Source of the DNA: an uncultured Clostridia bacterium
GTDB lineage: Bacteria > Bacillota > Clostridia > Oscillospirales > Oscillospiraceae
Direction of reading: 5' to 3'
Length of the DNA stretch: 64,000 nucleotides
Assembly (NCBI GenBank): GCA_946531435.1
Contig: CAMNAO010000005.1
Span: forward strand, 1 to 64,000
This document shows, one piece after another, positions 18,373 to 26,889 of this stretch. The first letter of the stretch is position 1. Each line of letters begins with the position of its first letter. The notes beneath the pieces were generated by a model that worked only from the letters and a program-made list of their open reading frames with translations, ran no database searches and had not been told where the DNA came from. The position numbers and the translations under genes are program-made.

Positions 18373-19416
18373 TCAGATCGTTTTGCGGAGATAGTAAGTG
18401 GATCGCCCGCCGCCGTGCTTTTCGATCTCTCCACTTTCGCAGAGCGCTCTCAAATGCCGCTCCACCGACGAGGCGCTCATGGAGGTGACAAGCGCGGCGA
18501 CGTCAGCCTTGGTGAACTTGCCAATCCTGGTCCGCACCGCGTTTCGCACGGTATCCAGCGGAGAGGAAGCGACCAACTCCATCCGCTCTTCAAAATCGCG
18601 GTATGCGGCGATGATCGTCCCCAGCAGATATTTGATAAAGGCTGTGGGATCATCCTTTCCCTCATGCCAGCCGATCTGCGAAGCCTCCAGCGCGTCGTAA
18701 TAGCTTTCCTTCGTCCGGGCGATCCCGGCCTCCAGCGAGATATACTTCCCGATCTCGTACCCGCAGCGGTAAAGCAACAGCGTCGTCAAGAGGCGCGACA
18801 TCCGGCCGTTCCCGTCGATGAAGGGATGGATGCAGAGAAAGTCGTGAATAAAGCAGGGAATGATCAGCAGCGGATCCACCTTGCCCACACCGATGGCGAA
18901 GTTGTAGGCGTCGCAGAGCTCGCGCATCGCCTCCGGCGTCTCATACGGCGCCAATGGTGTAAACAGCGCGTAGGTCCTTCCGTCCGCCGTGGTCGCGCTG
19001 ATATAGTTCTGCACGTTTTTAAATGCGCCGCCGAAGGCGCTGTCGGTATGGCTGAACAGGATCTTGTGAAGCTGCAGGATGTAGTTGGGCGTCAGTGGGA
19101 TATACGCGAAGTTCTCGTGAACCGTGTTCAGCGCGTCCCGGTAGCCCGCGATCTCCTTTTCATCGCGGGTACGCGGCGCCGTCTTTTCGCTCATGAGCTG
19201 CCGCAGGCGCGTATCGGTCGTGCGGATCCCCTCGATCTCGTTGGAAGACTCCGTGCTCTGGATCCTGGCGATCTCGATCAGCTTCTCTATGTCGGCTGGT
19301 TTTTGGCGCAGGTACAGTTCCTGCTTTCCTTTCAGTTCATGGATCTGGGAAAGATAACCCACGATCTCATTATCCCATGCTTTGTCCTTCAAAAAGCCGT
19401 AATCAAATCTCCGCAT
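18373..19416 (-). CDS. Fic family protein with C-terminal winged-helix region
   Basis: HPFIDGNGRMSRLL Fic motif; N-terminal SSNEIEGI inhibitory-type motif; RBS AGGTGAAGGAA before ATG. Confidence 0.92.
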   Translation of the reverse strand: MRRFDYGFLKDKAWDNEIVGYLSQIHELKGKQELYLRQKPADIEKLIEIARIQSTESSNEIEGIRTTDTRLRQLMSEKTAPRTRDEKEIAGYRDALNTVHENFAYIPLTPNYILQLHKILFSHTDSAFGGAFKNVQNYISATTADGRTYALFTPLAPYETPEAMRELCDAYNFAIGVGKVDPLLIIPCFIHDFLCIHPFIDGNGRMSRLLTTLLLYRCGYEIGKYISLEAGIARTKESYYDALEASQIGWHEGKDDPTAFIKYLLGTIIAAYRDFEERMELVASSPLDTVRNAVRTRIGKFTKADVAALVTSMSASSVERHLRALCESGEIEKHGGGRSTYYLRKTI

Positions 19417-19592
19417 TTCCTTCACCTCGCTTTTATTCTCACCAATTATGCCATTTTTGATGAGAATAATCAAGCCGTTGAGGCAATTAATCTTTTGACC
19501 GCCATTGCTATACTCTTTTTCATCCTACGAAACAGCTCAAAACGGAATTAGTCTTCCCAATATGGCTCTGAGCGATCAATTCATGGCGCTCG

Positions 19593-20162
19593 TCAGACAG
19601 TCCTTCTTACCTCGTTTTCAATAATGTTGAACCGTTTGAATTCCGGAATCGCTGTCATAGCGGCCTTGTGCAGAACAGACTTGTCTTTGGATGCCGCCGA
19701 TACCGCTCGGATACTGGCCGGATACACCGGCTTTTTCAGCTTGCACCGGCGGAGATCGTCATACTCGTCACAGAGGGGGATGTCGTTCTCTCGGCTGATA
19801 TAATCCAGCATGGCAAGCAGATACAGACTCTCGGGATACCATTTTCGATCATAATAGGTTCGGATCTCTTGGCTTTCCAGCGTGTCCGCAATAAAGTCGA
19901 TGTCGCCCAATTCCTTGACCCGATGGCAGATTGTGCTCTTGAAGTTTTCAAAGCTGCTGCGCTTCAAGATATAGGGGGCGAGGAGCTCCTCCATAGTAAT
20001 ATCCAGAGCATGGGCGATTCGATAGATCGTCTCAGCACTGCATTTTTCCAACTGTGCCTTGCCATTGCAGATATCATTCACCGTAGCATAGGGGACTTCG
20101 CTCGTCTTCGCAAGCCGATAAATGCTCATGCTCTTCAGCTTCAAAGCATCCTGTATTGTCAT
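19593..20162 (-). CDS. XRE-type HTH regulator with uncharacterised C-terminal domain
   Basis: SIYRLAKTSEVPYATVNDICNGKAQLEKCSAETIYRIAHALDITMEELL. Confidence 0.8.
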   Translation of the reverse strand: MTIQDALKLKSMSIYRLAKTSEVPYATVNDICNGKAQLEKCSAETIYRIAHALDITMEELLAPYILKRSSFENFKSTICHRVKELGDIDFIADTLESQEIRTYYDRKWYPESLYLLAMLDYISRENDIPLCDEYDDLRRCKLKKPVYPASIRAVSAASKDKSVLHKAAMTAIPEFKRFNIIENEVRRTV

Positions 20163-20322
20163 CGTCTATCACCTGCCTCTATTACACATTATGACGGTCA
20201 GCCGTTATAATGTCAACCGCGATTCCAGAATCAGTTTACCCTTATAAACTGTTAATGAAATCCATCGCCGTATCCAGATCATCCTCCATCGCCGCGTTGT
20301 TCTGTGCCTCTGTTGGTGCTGC

Positions 20323-20895
20323 TTGCCGAACTGTTTAAGCAGAGGGCTGGCAGCAATTCAGCATCTTTATACTGGCGTTTGCCACTCTGTGGGCTGGGTC
20401 TACGTGGATATGGAAAGTCGGACGATCACAATCGCAGAAACCGTACAGCAGAATGTTGGCGGGGACTATATTTCGGAGCCAAAAACGGAATCGAGCTATC
20501 GCACACTACCGACGAACGATGAAGTATTTGATTATCTGAAGGACTTAAAGAAAAAGCAGGAGGAGAGGCAACGAATCCTGGGAAGTTATTATCAAGATTC
20601 AGATTATGTCTGTGTACGAGAAGACGGAAAACTCATAAAACCAAACTATATAGACAGGGTCTATTCCCATGTCTTGAAAAAATCTTCCCTTCCATATATA
20701 CGGTTTCATGACCTCCGACATAGTTTAGCTTCAAACAGTCTAAATAACGGCCTGTCAATCACGCAGGTACAAGCCTGGCTTGGTCATAGTACACCGGCAA
20801 CGACCCTCAAATACTACAGTCACATCAATTCTTCAGACAAGCTTGATATGGCCCAAGTGTTGAAAAAATTATACGGTTCTTCTGACAAAGTGTAG
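20323..20895 (+). pseudogene. Tyrosine recombinase/integrase, N-terminally truncated
   Basis: IRFHDLRHSLASNSLNNGLSITQVQAWLGHSTPATTLKYYSHI catalytic domain; no upstream N-terminal domain in frame. Confidence 0.85.
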
Positions 20896-20958
20896 AAAAG
20901 TGTTAGAAAAAATGGGACCAAGTGTAGAAGGCCTTCTTAAGTGGGGTCTAAAAGTTAC

Positions 20959-20995
20959 GAAAAGTCCCGAAAATCAGAAAATTTCGGGACTTTTT
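20959..20995 (+). terminator. Terminator after the integrase
   Basis: AAAGTCCCGAAA-atcagaa-aaTTTCGGGACTTTTT. Confidence 0.7.
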
Positions 20996-21039
20996 GGCAG
21001 GGGCAGAAGGACTCGAACCCTCGGCACACGGTTTTGGAG
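20995..21039 (-). tRNA. Partial tRNA-Trp (3' part from the anticodon loop to CCA), att-core remnant
   Basis: Minus strand CTCCAAAACCGTGTGCCGAGGGTTCGAGTCCTTCTGCCCCTGCCA; anticodon CCA in CTCCAAA; 5' half absent. Confidence 0.85.
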
Positions 21040-21046
21040 TGGATGC

Positions 21047-21089
21047 AAAACGCTCAGATCCCTTGGAGCACAAGGGTTCTGAGCGTTTT
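21047..21089 (+). terminator. Strong hairpin with T-tract (twin hairpin 1)
   Basis: AAAACGCTCAGA-T-CCCTTG-GAGCA-CAAGGG-T-TCTGAGCGTTTT. Confidence 0.7.
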
Positions 21090-21118
21090 TGGTTTAGAAT
21101 CGTTTGGCACCTTTCTTC

Positions 21119-21157
21119 GCCGGAATCCCTTGGTTTGCAAGGGCTTCCGGCATTTTT
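21119..21157 (+). terminator. Strong hairpin with T-tract (twin hairpin 2)
   Basis: GCCGGAA-T-CCCTTG-GTTTG-CAAGGG-C-TTCCGGC-ATTTTT. Confidence 0.7.
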
Positions 21158-21463
21158 GTCGATGATTCGGACCGCGTGTCGTCAGAGATGAAGAAAGCTC
21201 ACTCGCAAGGCAATTCCGAAATTGATGCTTTTTTGATGCTCTGCGCAATTCTGCTTCCTTTGGTTCTCTCCTGCTATATTGATGCTATGACAGGGTTTTC
21301 ACCGAAAGTTGAGCTGTCTTTTGATAGAGGCCACCCGGACTCCTTCCTGCACCATGCAAAAACTACGTCGCAGTAAACAAGGAAAAAGGCACCGGCATCC
21401 CTAAGCCGCTCTGGGCCGACAGCCGAACAGGAGATGCAGTCCGTCTTGGAAAGCAAGCTTTCC

Positions 21464-21650
21464 TCAGGGGCTAACGATCTCGGCGCTCTTTCTGAGTCCC
21501 TCCGCCTCCAGGTTCCGCTGCATAAGGCGCAGCGCCGAGATGGCCATGGGGAGGGCAATGAAGAAGGAGAGCAGGTCCGCCACCGATTGACAGTCGGCAA
21601 GCCCACTCGTCCCAAAGAGCCGGGGCAGTAACAGCAGCACGGGAAAATAG
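21464..21650 (-). pseudogene. C-terminal fragment of a MATE-family transporter
   Basis: Minus frame LPRLFGTSGLADCQSVADLLSFFIALPMAISALRLMQRNLEAEGLRKSAEIVSP*. Confidence 0.6.
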
Positions 21651-21678
21651 CAGCAGGGGCGGCTTCATAGGAATATAA

Positions 21679-22839
21679 TCAGTTTGAAAATAGCATGGGC
21701 CGAATATAGTGGACCCCGCAGGGGTGCCGGACGCATTTCGGCGCGCCCAGGCGGCCGTCGGCTTCCACGGGCCAGACGAAGAGCTCCCCCGTGATCCGGT
21801 TCCCGGCGGCAAACCACCGCCCGTCGGGGGAGATTTCCCCGCAGCGGGGCCACTCCCGCTCCATACTTGCCCGCTGGGCGAGGGCAAGAAGGCCGGTATC
21901 CGGCGCAATGGCATAGACCGCCACGCAGTCCAGGCCCCGCACCACGCTGTATAGGGCGCTCCCCCGGGGATGGACGGCGATCCCCTGGTTCTCATAGACC
22001 CGCCCGGGCTGACGCCGCCCCGGATCGGGATCCGCGTCAACGGTCTGGACGCATCTCAGCTCCCCTTCCTCGGTATAGCGCAGCACGGAAAGGCCGGTAT
22101 TCCCCTCGTGGTTCACATACAAGAGAGGTAAGGTGGGATGGAAGGCGCAGAAGCGGGGCTCATCCCCTGGCGCCGCCTGCCAGGGATCCCCGGCGGGAAT
22201 CAGCTTCCCCTCCCGGATCCGGTAAAGGAAGACCCGATCATTCCCCTTGTCACAGACCGCCAGCAGCTCCCCCGAGGGGGAGAAGACAGCAGAGTGGGGA
22301 TGGGCATGGGTCTGGGTCCTGAGGGGACCGGAGCCGTGGTGAAAGGCCACGTCGGAGACGCCTGAGATCCGCCCCTCCTCATCCAGGGAATACAGCACCA
22401 GGGTGGAGTCGTCGTAGACCGGTCGGGAGGTCCAGCCCTCCTCCTGGGAATAGCTGAGCTTATGCACAAAGGTATGCAGCGCGTGGTTGGCCGCAACCAG
22501 CCAGCGCCCCGTGGGGTCCAGAGCCAGGTATACCGGATTCGGGCTCAGAGTGGGCGCCTCCCCCAGCTTTTCCAGGATCTCCCCGGTCTTCGGGTCAAAG
22601 CGCAGCATCAGGATCCGATCCCCGCCCTCCCGGAATTTGGCGTCGTCCGTCTGGGCCGCGGTCACATACAGGATGCCCCGGTCCCGGTCGGCGCAGGAGA
22701 CGTTGGTGGTGCAGTCCGTAGGGAAGCGCTGCCGCAGGGCGGGGGTCCCGTCCTCGTCGATCTCATAGACGGCAATGCCCGGTCTAAACTCCCCATCCTC
22801 TTTCCCCGGGATCTCACTGACATAGAGCAGGGTCTTCAT
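21679..22839 (-). CDS. Lactonase-family beta-propeller (6-phosphogluconolactonase-like)
   Basis: YLALDPTGRWLVAANHALHT, HPHSAVFSPSGELLAVCDKGNDRVFLY, RCGEISPDGRWFAAGNRITGELFVW. Confidence 0.88.
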   Translation of the reverse strand: MKTLLYVSEIPGKEDGEFRPGIAVYEIDEDGTPALRQRFPTDCTTNVSCADRDRGILYVTAAQTDDAKFREGGDRILMLRFDPKTGEILEKLGEAPTLSPNPVYLALDPTGRWLVAANHALHTFVHKLSYSQEEGWTSRPVYDDSTLVLYSLDEEGRISGVSDVAFHHGSGPLRTQTHAHPHSAVFSPSGELLAVCDKGNDRVFLYRIREGKLIPAGDPWQAAPGDEPRFCAFHPTLPLLYVNHEGNTGLSVLRYTEEGELRCVQTVDADPDPGRRQPGRVYENQGIAVHPRGSALYSVVRGLDCVAVYAIAPDTGLLALAQRASMEREWPRCGEISPDGRWFAAGNRITGELFVWPVEADGRLGAPKCVRHPCGVHYIRPMLFSN

Positions 22840-22963
22840 TCTTCGCTCCTTTCCGTGACGGTTGTAAAGCCGGGGCGGCGGTCCGTAAAGCCCGCCGCCC
22901 CCGGGATATTTTCTGTCTGAACGCTCACCGGGAGTCTCCCGGCCGCCTCACTTTTCGCAGGCC

Positions 22964-23881
22964 TTACAGGAGGATGACACTCTCCCGGTTGATGTGCTTG
23001 AGATCGGGGGATCCCGTATTGCCCATGGCGCCCTTCAGCTCCGCCGTGACCTCCAGGATGTGCTGGGTAAGGCCATCGGGTCCCTCCTTGCTGTAGGCCG
23101 CCAGCATGCCCCGGGCGGAGAGGACGCCGTCGGCGCCCAGCGCCAGGGCCTTGAACACCTCATAGCCGGTGTTCAGGCCGCCGTCCACCAGGATCTGCAG
23201 CCGGTCCCCCACCGCCTCACGGATCTTCGGCAGGATCTTGAGAGGAGGAACCGCGCAGGGGAAGCGGTTGTTGTGGCCCGAGATCACGATGCCGGTGACC
23301 CCGGCCTCGGCGGCCAGGAGGGCGTCGTGGACGGAGACCACGCCCTTCAGGAAGAAGGGCAGGGGCGACGCCTCGCTGAGAAGCCGGAAATCCGCCACCG
23401 TCTTGGGGCTGAACTGCTCCTGTTGGGCATCCAGCTCACCGTAGACCGTCAGGCCGTGGTCGATATCCATGGCGTAGCCCGCGGCGCCGTTCTCCGTATC
23501 GAAGGCGATTTCCTCCAAAAGCCGCTTGTTGTCCTTCAGGGGCTTGATGACCCGGACCGCCGGGACCCCGGCCTTCAGAATTTCGGTCCACTCCGTCTTG
23601 TTGTGGAAGCCTGTCCAAAAGATGCTCCCCGCCTCCGCCGTAGCCCGTGCGGCGCCCAGCGTCCCGGCCTCGCTCACCCGGTCAAAGCCGCCGATGGGGC
23701 CCACCATCACCGGGGTGTTCAGCACCCGATCCCCGAAGGGGAACGCAATGGTGGGGACACAGCTCTCAATGAACTGATAGGAGATCACCAGACGGTCCCG
23801 GTAGGCGTCGGAGATCTGGTTGGAATTTAAAGACTTGATGACCACAGGTCCATTCTTTCCCTTGGGAATAAAGGTTGCCAT
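22964..23881 (-). CDS. FMN-dependent alpha-hydroxy-acid dehydrogenase-like protein
   Basis: DGGLNTGYEVFKALALGADGVLSARGMLAAY; start MATFIPKG after AGGAGG. Confidence 0.8.
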   Translation of the reverse strand: MATFIPKGKNGPVVIKSLNSNQISDAYRDRLVISYQFIESCVPTIAFPFGDRVLNTPVMVGPIGGFDRVSEAGTLGAARATAEAGSIFWTGFHNKTEWTEILKAGVPAVRVIKPLKDNKRLLEEIAFDTENGAAGYAMDIDHGLTVYGELDAQQEQFSPKTVADFRLLSEASPLPFFLKGVVSVHDALLAAEAGVTGIVISGHNNRFPCAVPPLKILPKIREAVGDRLQILVDGGLNTGYEVFKALALGADGVLSARGMLAAYSKEGPDGLTQHILEVTAELKGAMGNTGSPDLKHINRESVILL

Positions 23882-23883
23882 AT

Positions 23884-24663
23884 TCAATCCTCCTGATTCT
23901 TTAGATGCTTTTCCAAAAACGCAAAGGTCTTTTCCCATGCGTCCATGCACTGCTGCGGACGGTATTTCTCCTGATCGTAGCACCAGAAGGCGTGTCCGGC
24001 GCCTTCATATTCATAATAGGTAAACTGCTTCCCGGCATCGTCCAGCCGCTCCTTCAGCGCCCGGTTGTCCTCGGGAGAGGGGCCGTTGTCCTCGGCGCCG
24101 AAGATGCCCAGCAGGGGGCACTTCAGCTCCGCCGCCAGCGCCCAGGCGTCCATATCCTGGGCCGGGCCGGCCGGCCGCTCAGGATTGGGGACCACGTCCC
24201 CTCCCCAGCAGTTCACCGCGGCGTCGATTCCCTCCAGCGTACAGGCCGCCAGGAAGGTATGCCGCCCCGCGGAGCACATACCGATGACGCCGACCTTTCC
24301 GTTGGCGTCGGGACGGCTGCGCAGGAAATCCAGCGCCCCCGCAGTATCCTCCATCACCTGGGTATCCCTGGGGCCGCCCTTTTCCCGGATGGCGCTCCTG
24401 GCCTCCCGGGGGGTCCCGTCGCCGCCGTCCTCATAGATATTGGGGCTTACGACGCTGTAGCCGTGGGCGGCAAAGCGCCGCGCCGTCTCCCGGGTGAACT
24501 CATCCCAGCCCGGTCCGTGGGGGATCAGCACCAGACCCGGGGTCTTCCCCTCCCCCACCGGGCGGGCGTAGTAGGCATGGATCCGCTTCCCCTCATGCCC
24601 GGGGATCTCCACGATGCCGGCGGCCATCTCTGAGGGCTCAAATACCGAAAAAGAATTCCACAT
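23884..24663 (-). CDS. Dienelactone hydrolase family protein
   Basis: GLVLIPHGPGWDEFTRETARRFAAHGYSVVSPNIY, VGVIGMCSAGRHTFLAA, YEGAGHAFWCYDQ. Confidence 0.9.
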   Translation of the reverse strand: MWNSFSVFEPSEMAAGIVEIPGHEGKRIHAYYARPVGEGKTPGLVLIPHGPGWDEFTRETARRFAAHGYSVVSPNIYEDGGDGTPREARSAIREKGGPRDTQVMEDTAGALDFLRSRPDANGKVGVIGMCSAGRHTFLAACTLEGIDAAVNCWGGDVVPNPERPAGPAQDMDAWALAAELKCPLLGIFGAEDNGPSPEDNRALKERLDDAGKQFTYYEYEGAGHAFWCYDQEKYRPQQCMDAWEKTFAFLEKHLKNQED

Positions 24664-24672
24664 ACTTCCTCC

Positions 24673-26124
24673 TTATTCCGTCTCCTCGCGGTTCCAGCCG
24701 AACCGGGAGGCCATCTCTTCTCTGGGTATATGATAACGGATCACATCCTTCAGAACAAGAATGTATTCATCCGCCATATCCTCCCGCACCTCAATGCCGG
24801 GGGAGATGACGCAGACGGCGCCGCCTTCTCTCACCGTCTCCTCCAGCGCGCCCTCCAGCACCCGGTGGGGGGCGCTGTCCCGCCCGGACCCGGCGTCGGA
24901 AAACAGCAGCATCCGCGGCCGGACAAGACGCATCTTATAGGAAATGCAGCGCAGCTCCTCCTGATGCAGAAGGCTGCCGCAGTCAGGCCGGGACATCAGT
25001 TCGTCGCTTCCATACCACTCATCAAACTCTCTTCTCAGATAGCGCAGCTTTCGTCGGCTGACAAAGAGTCCCCGGGAGAAGCGGCGGTAGAGGCCCAGAA
25101 CGAGATTCTCCTGCAGGGTGAAGGCCCGGGAGAGGTAGCCATAGGAGGAGAACTCGGCAAAGAGACGCCCTCCCCTTTTTTTACACTCCCTGCGGACAAG
25201 GGGGCTGACCTCAAGGCAGTGTTCCATCCCCTCGGGGTGCCTGCGGGCCTCCGCCAGCGCCGCCTCCACCCGGCCGGACATGTCGAACACGGTTATGCGT
25301 TTCCCCTCACCGAAGCGCAGCTCCAGCTCCTGACCGCCCTCCAGCTCCAGACGCATGGTGCCCAGAAGCTTCCAGTCCCGGGGCCGTTCCCTGTCGTGAA
25401 GCATGCGAAGGGGCACCAGACGGGCGCTTTGCTCCCCATAGGGGGGATGGATGCTGCGAACAATCCGTCCGGTGGACAGGACCGAAATGCGATCACAGTA
25501 GAGCTCCAGCATTCTCATATAACAGCTGGTAATGACAAAGGAGCAGCCCCTGGACGCCATCAGACGGAGAACGCGCTTCAGCTCCCGCATCTCCTCCGGG
25601 GGGAGATTGGGAAGGGAATCCTCCAGAATGATGAGCTTTTTTCCCAAAAGATCCGCGCTGATGAGGGATACGATATACCTTTCACAGACGGTAAGCTCCC
25701 CCAGGATATCCTCCGCGTCAAAGGTCACGCCGATGTCCTGAATATACGCCTTCAGATAGCGGCGCACGGAGGTGGAGATTGGCCGCAGAAGGGACTTCGT
25801 CCCGGAGGCGCGCAGCATCAGAAGGTTCTCCCAGACACGGAGCTTTGGGATCTGCCGCAGCGGCGTTCCGATCCGCTCCGAGGGCGGCAGCTTCATAACC
25901 GCCTCCTTCAGATCGCTGTACCCCTTCCCCCGGATGAAGATGCTGCCCGCCCGGGGCACCGCTTCCCCGGAGAGCAGCGCCGCCAAAGCCCCCCTTCTTC
26001 CGGTGGAGGTTCCGTAGACGCCCAGGATCTCTCCCGCGGAGATTGTCAGATTCAGGCCGTGGAGCACATCCGCTTCCCGCACGGGAAGGCAGATGTTTCT
26101 CAGGCGCAAAAGCTCCTCCTTCAC
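24673..26124 (-). CDS. RbsA-like double ABC protein with degenerate nucleotide-binding motifs in both halves
   Basis: Domain 1 Walker A position GVYGTSTGRRGAL, no LSGGQ, LIILEDS; domain 2 ITVFDMSGRVEAAL, LHQEELRCISYKMRLVRPRMLLFSDAGSGRD; GTG start overlaps the HK stop. Confidence 0.85.
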   Translation of the reverse strand: MKEELLRLRNICLPVREADVLHGLNLTISAGEILGVYGTSTGRRGALAALLSGEAVPRAGSIFIRGKGYSDLKEAVMKLPPSERIGTPLRQIPKLRVWENLLMLRASGTKSLLRPISTSVRRYLKAYIQDIGVTFDAEDILGELTVCERYIVSLISADLLGKKLIILEDSLPNLPPEEMRELKRVLRLMASRGCSFVITSCYMRMLELYCDRISVLSTGRIVRSIHPPYGEQSARLVPLRMLHDRERPRDWKLLGTMRLELEGGQELELRFGEGKRITVFDMSGRVEAALAEARRHPEGMEHCLEVSPLVRRECKKRGGRLFAEFSSYGYLSRAFTLQENLVLGLYRRFSRGLFVSRRKLRYLRREFDEWYGSDELMSRPDCGSLLHQEELRCISYKMRLVRPRMLLFSDAGSGRDSAPHRVLEGALEETVREGGAVCVISPGIEVREDMADEYILVLKDVIRYHIPREEMASRFGWNREETE

Positions 26125-26885
26125 GGTGCAGACCCCTCCTTCAGAGGGATCAGGACCCGCACCGTGGTCCCCAGGCCCGGGTCGCTCTCGATCTCCAGGC
26201 CGTATTCGGGCCCGAAGCACAGCTTCAGCCTGCGGTCCACGTTGGAGATCCCCACATGCCGATTGGCGTTCTCCTCCTTTTCCTCCAGATCCGCCAGGGC
26301 GCTGCTGAGGGCGTCCATCATCTCCTCCCCGATCCCGCAGCCGTTGTCCCGCACCAGGATGCGGACGTTGCCGCTGAGAAGGCTAACGTGGATGAGAAGC
26401 TCACCACCCTCAGTCATATCGCTGAAGCCGTGGACAATGGCGTTCTCCACCAGGGGCTGCAGGGTAAGCTTCGGAAGGGTGGCCCTTTCCACCATCTCCC
26501 GGGGCTCATCCACCTGCACCCGATAGCGGAAGCGGCTGCCGAAGCGGTACTGCTGGATCAGCATATAATTGGCCACGTTTTCCAGCTCATCGGCCACGGT
26601 GACCACATCTCCCTTGGTGCTGATGCTGTAGCGGAAAAACTTCGCCAGGGTCTGGGTCATCAGCGCGATCTCGGGACAGTGGTCCGCAATCGCCTGCCCC
26701 CGGATGCTCTCCAGGGCGTTGTAGAGGAAGTGGGGATTGATCTGGCTCTGCAGGGCGCGGATATCCGCCTGGCGCGTCAAAAGATCCCGCTCGTGGTCCA
26801 GGGCGTACTGCTTTTCCGCCTCTTTCAGCCTCTCGGCAATGATGCTCTCCAGCTCCTCTTCCGTGAGACGAACCCGTTTTTTCAT
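26121..26885 (-). CDS. LytS/YesM-type sensor histidine kinase lacking TM and sensor domains
   Basis: QINPHFLYNALESIRGQA, LVENAIVHGF, DNGCGIGEE, GISNVDRRLKLCFG. Confidence 0.93.
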   Translation of the reverse strand: MKKRVRLTEEELESIIAERLKEAEKQYALDHERDLLTRQADIRALQSQINPHFLYNALESIRGQAIADHCPEIALMTQTLAKFFRYSISTKGDVVTVADELENVANYMLIQQYRFGSRFRYRVQVDEPREMVERATLPKLTLQPLVENAIVHGFSDMTEGGELLIHVSLLSGNVRILVRDNGCGIGEEMMDALSSALADLEEKEENANRHVGISNVDRRLKLCFGPEYGLEIESDPGLGTTVRVLIPLKEGSAP

Positions 26886-26889
26886 ATCA

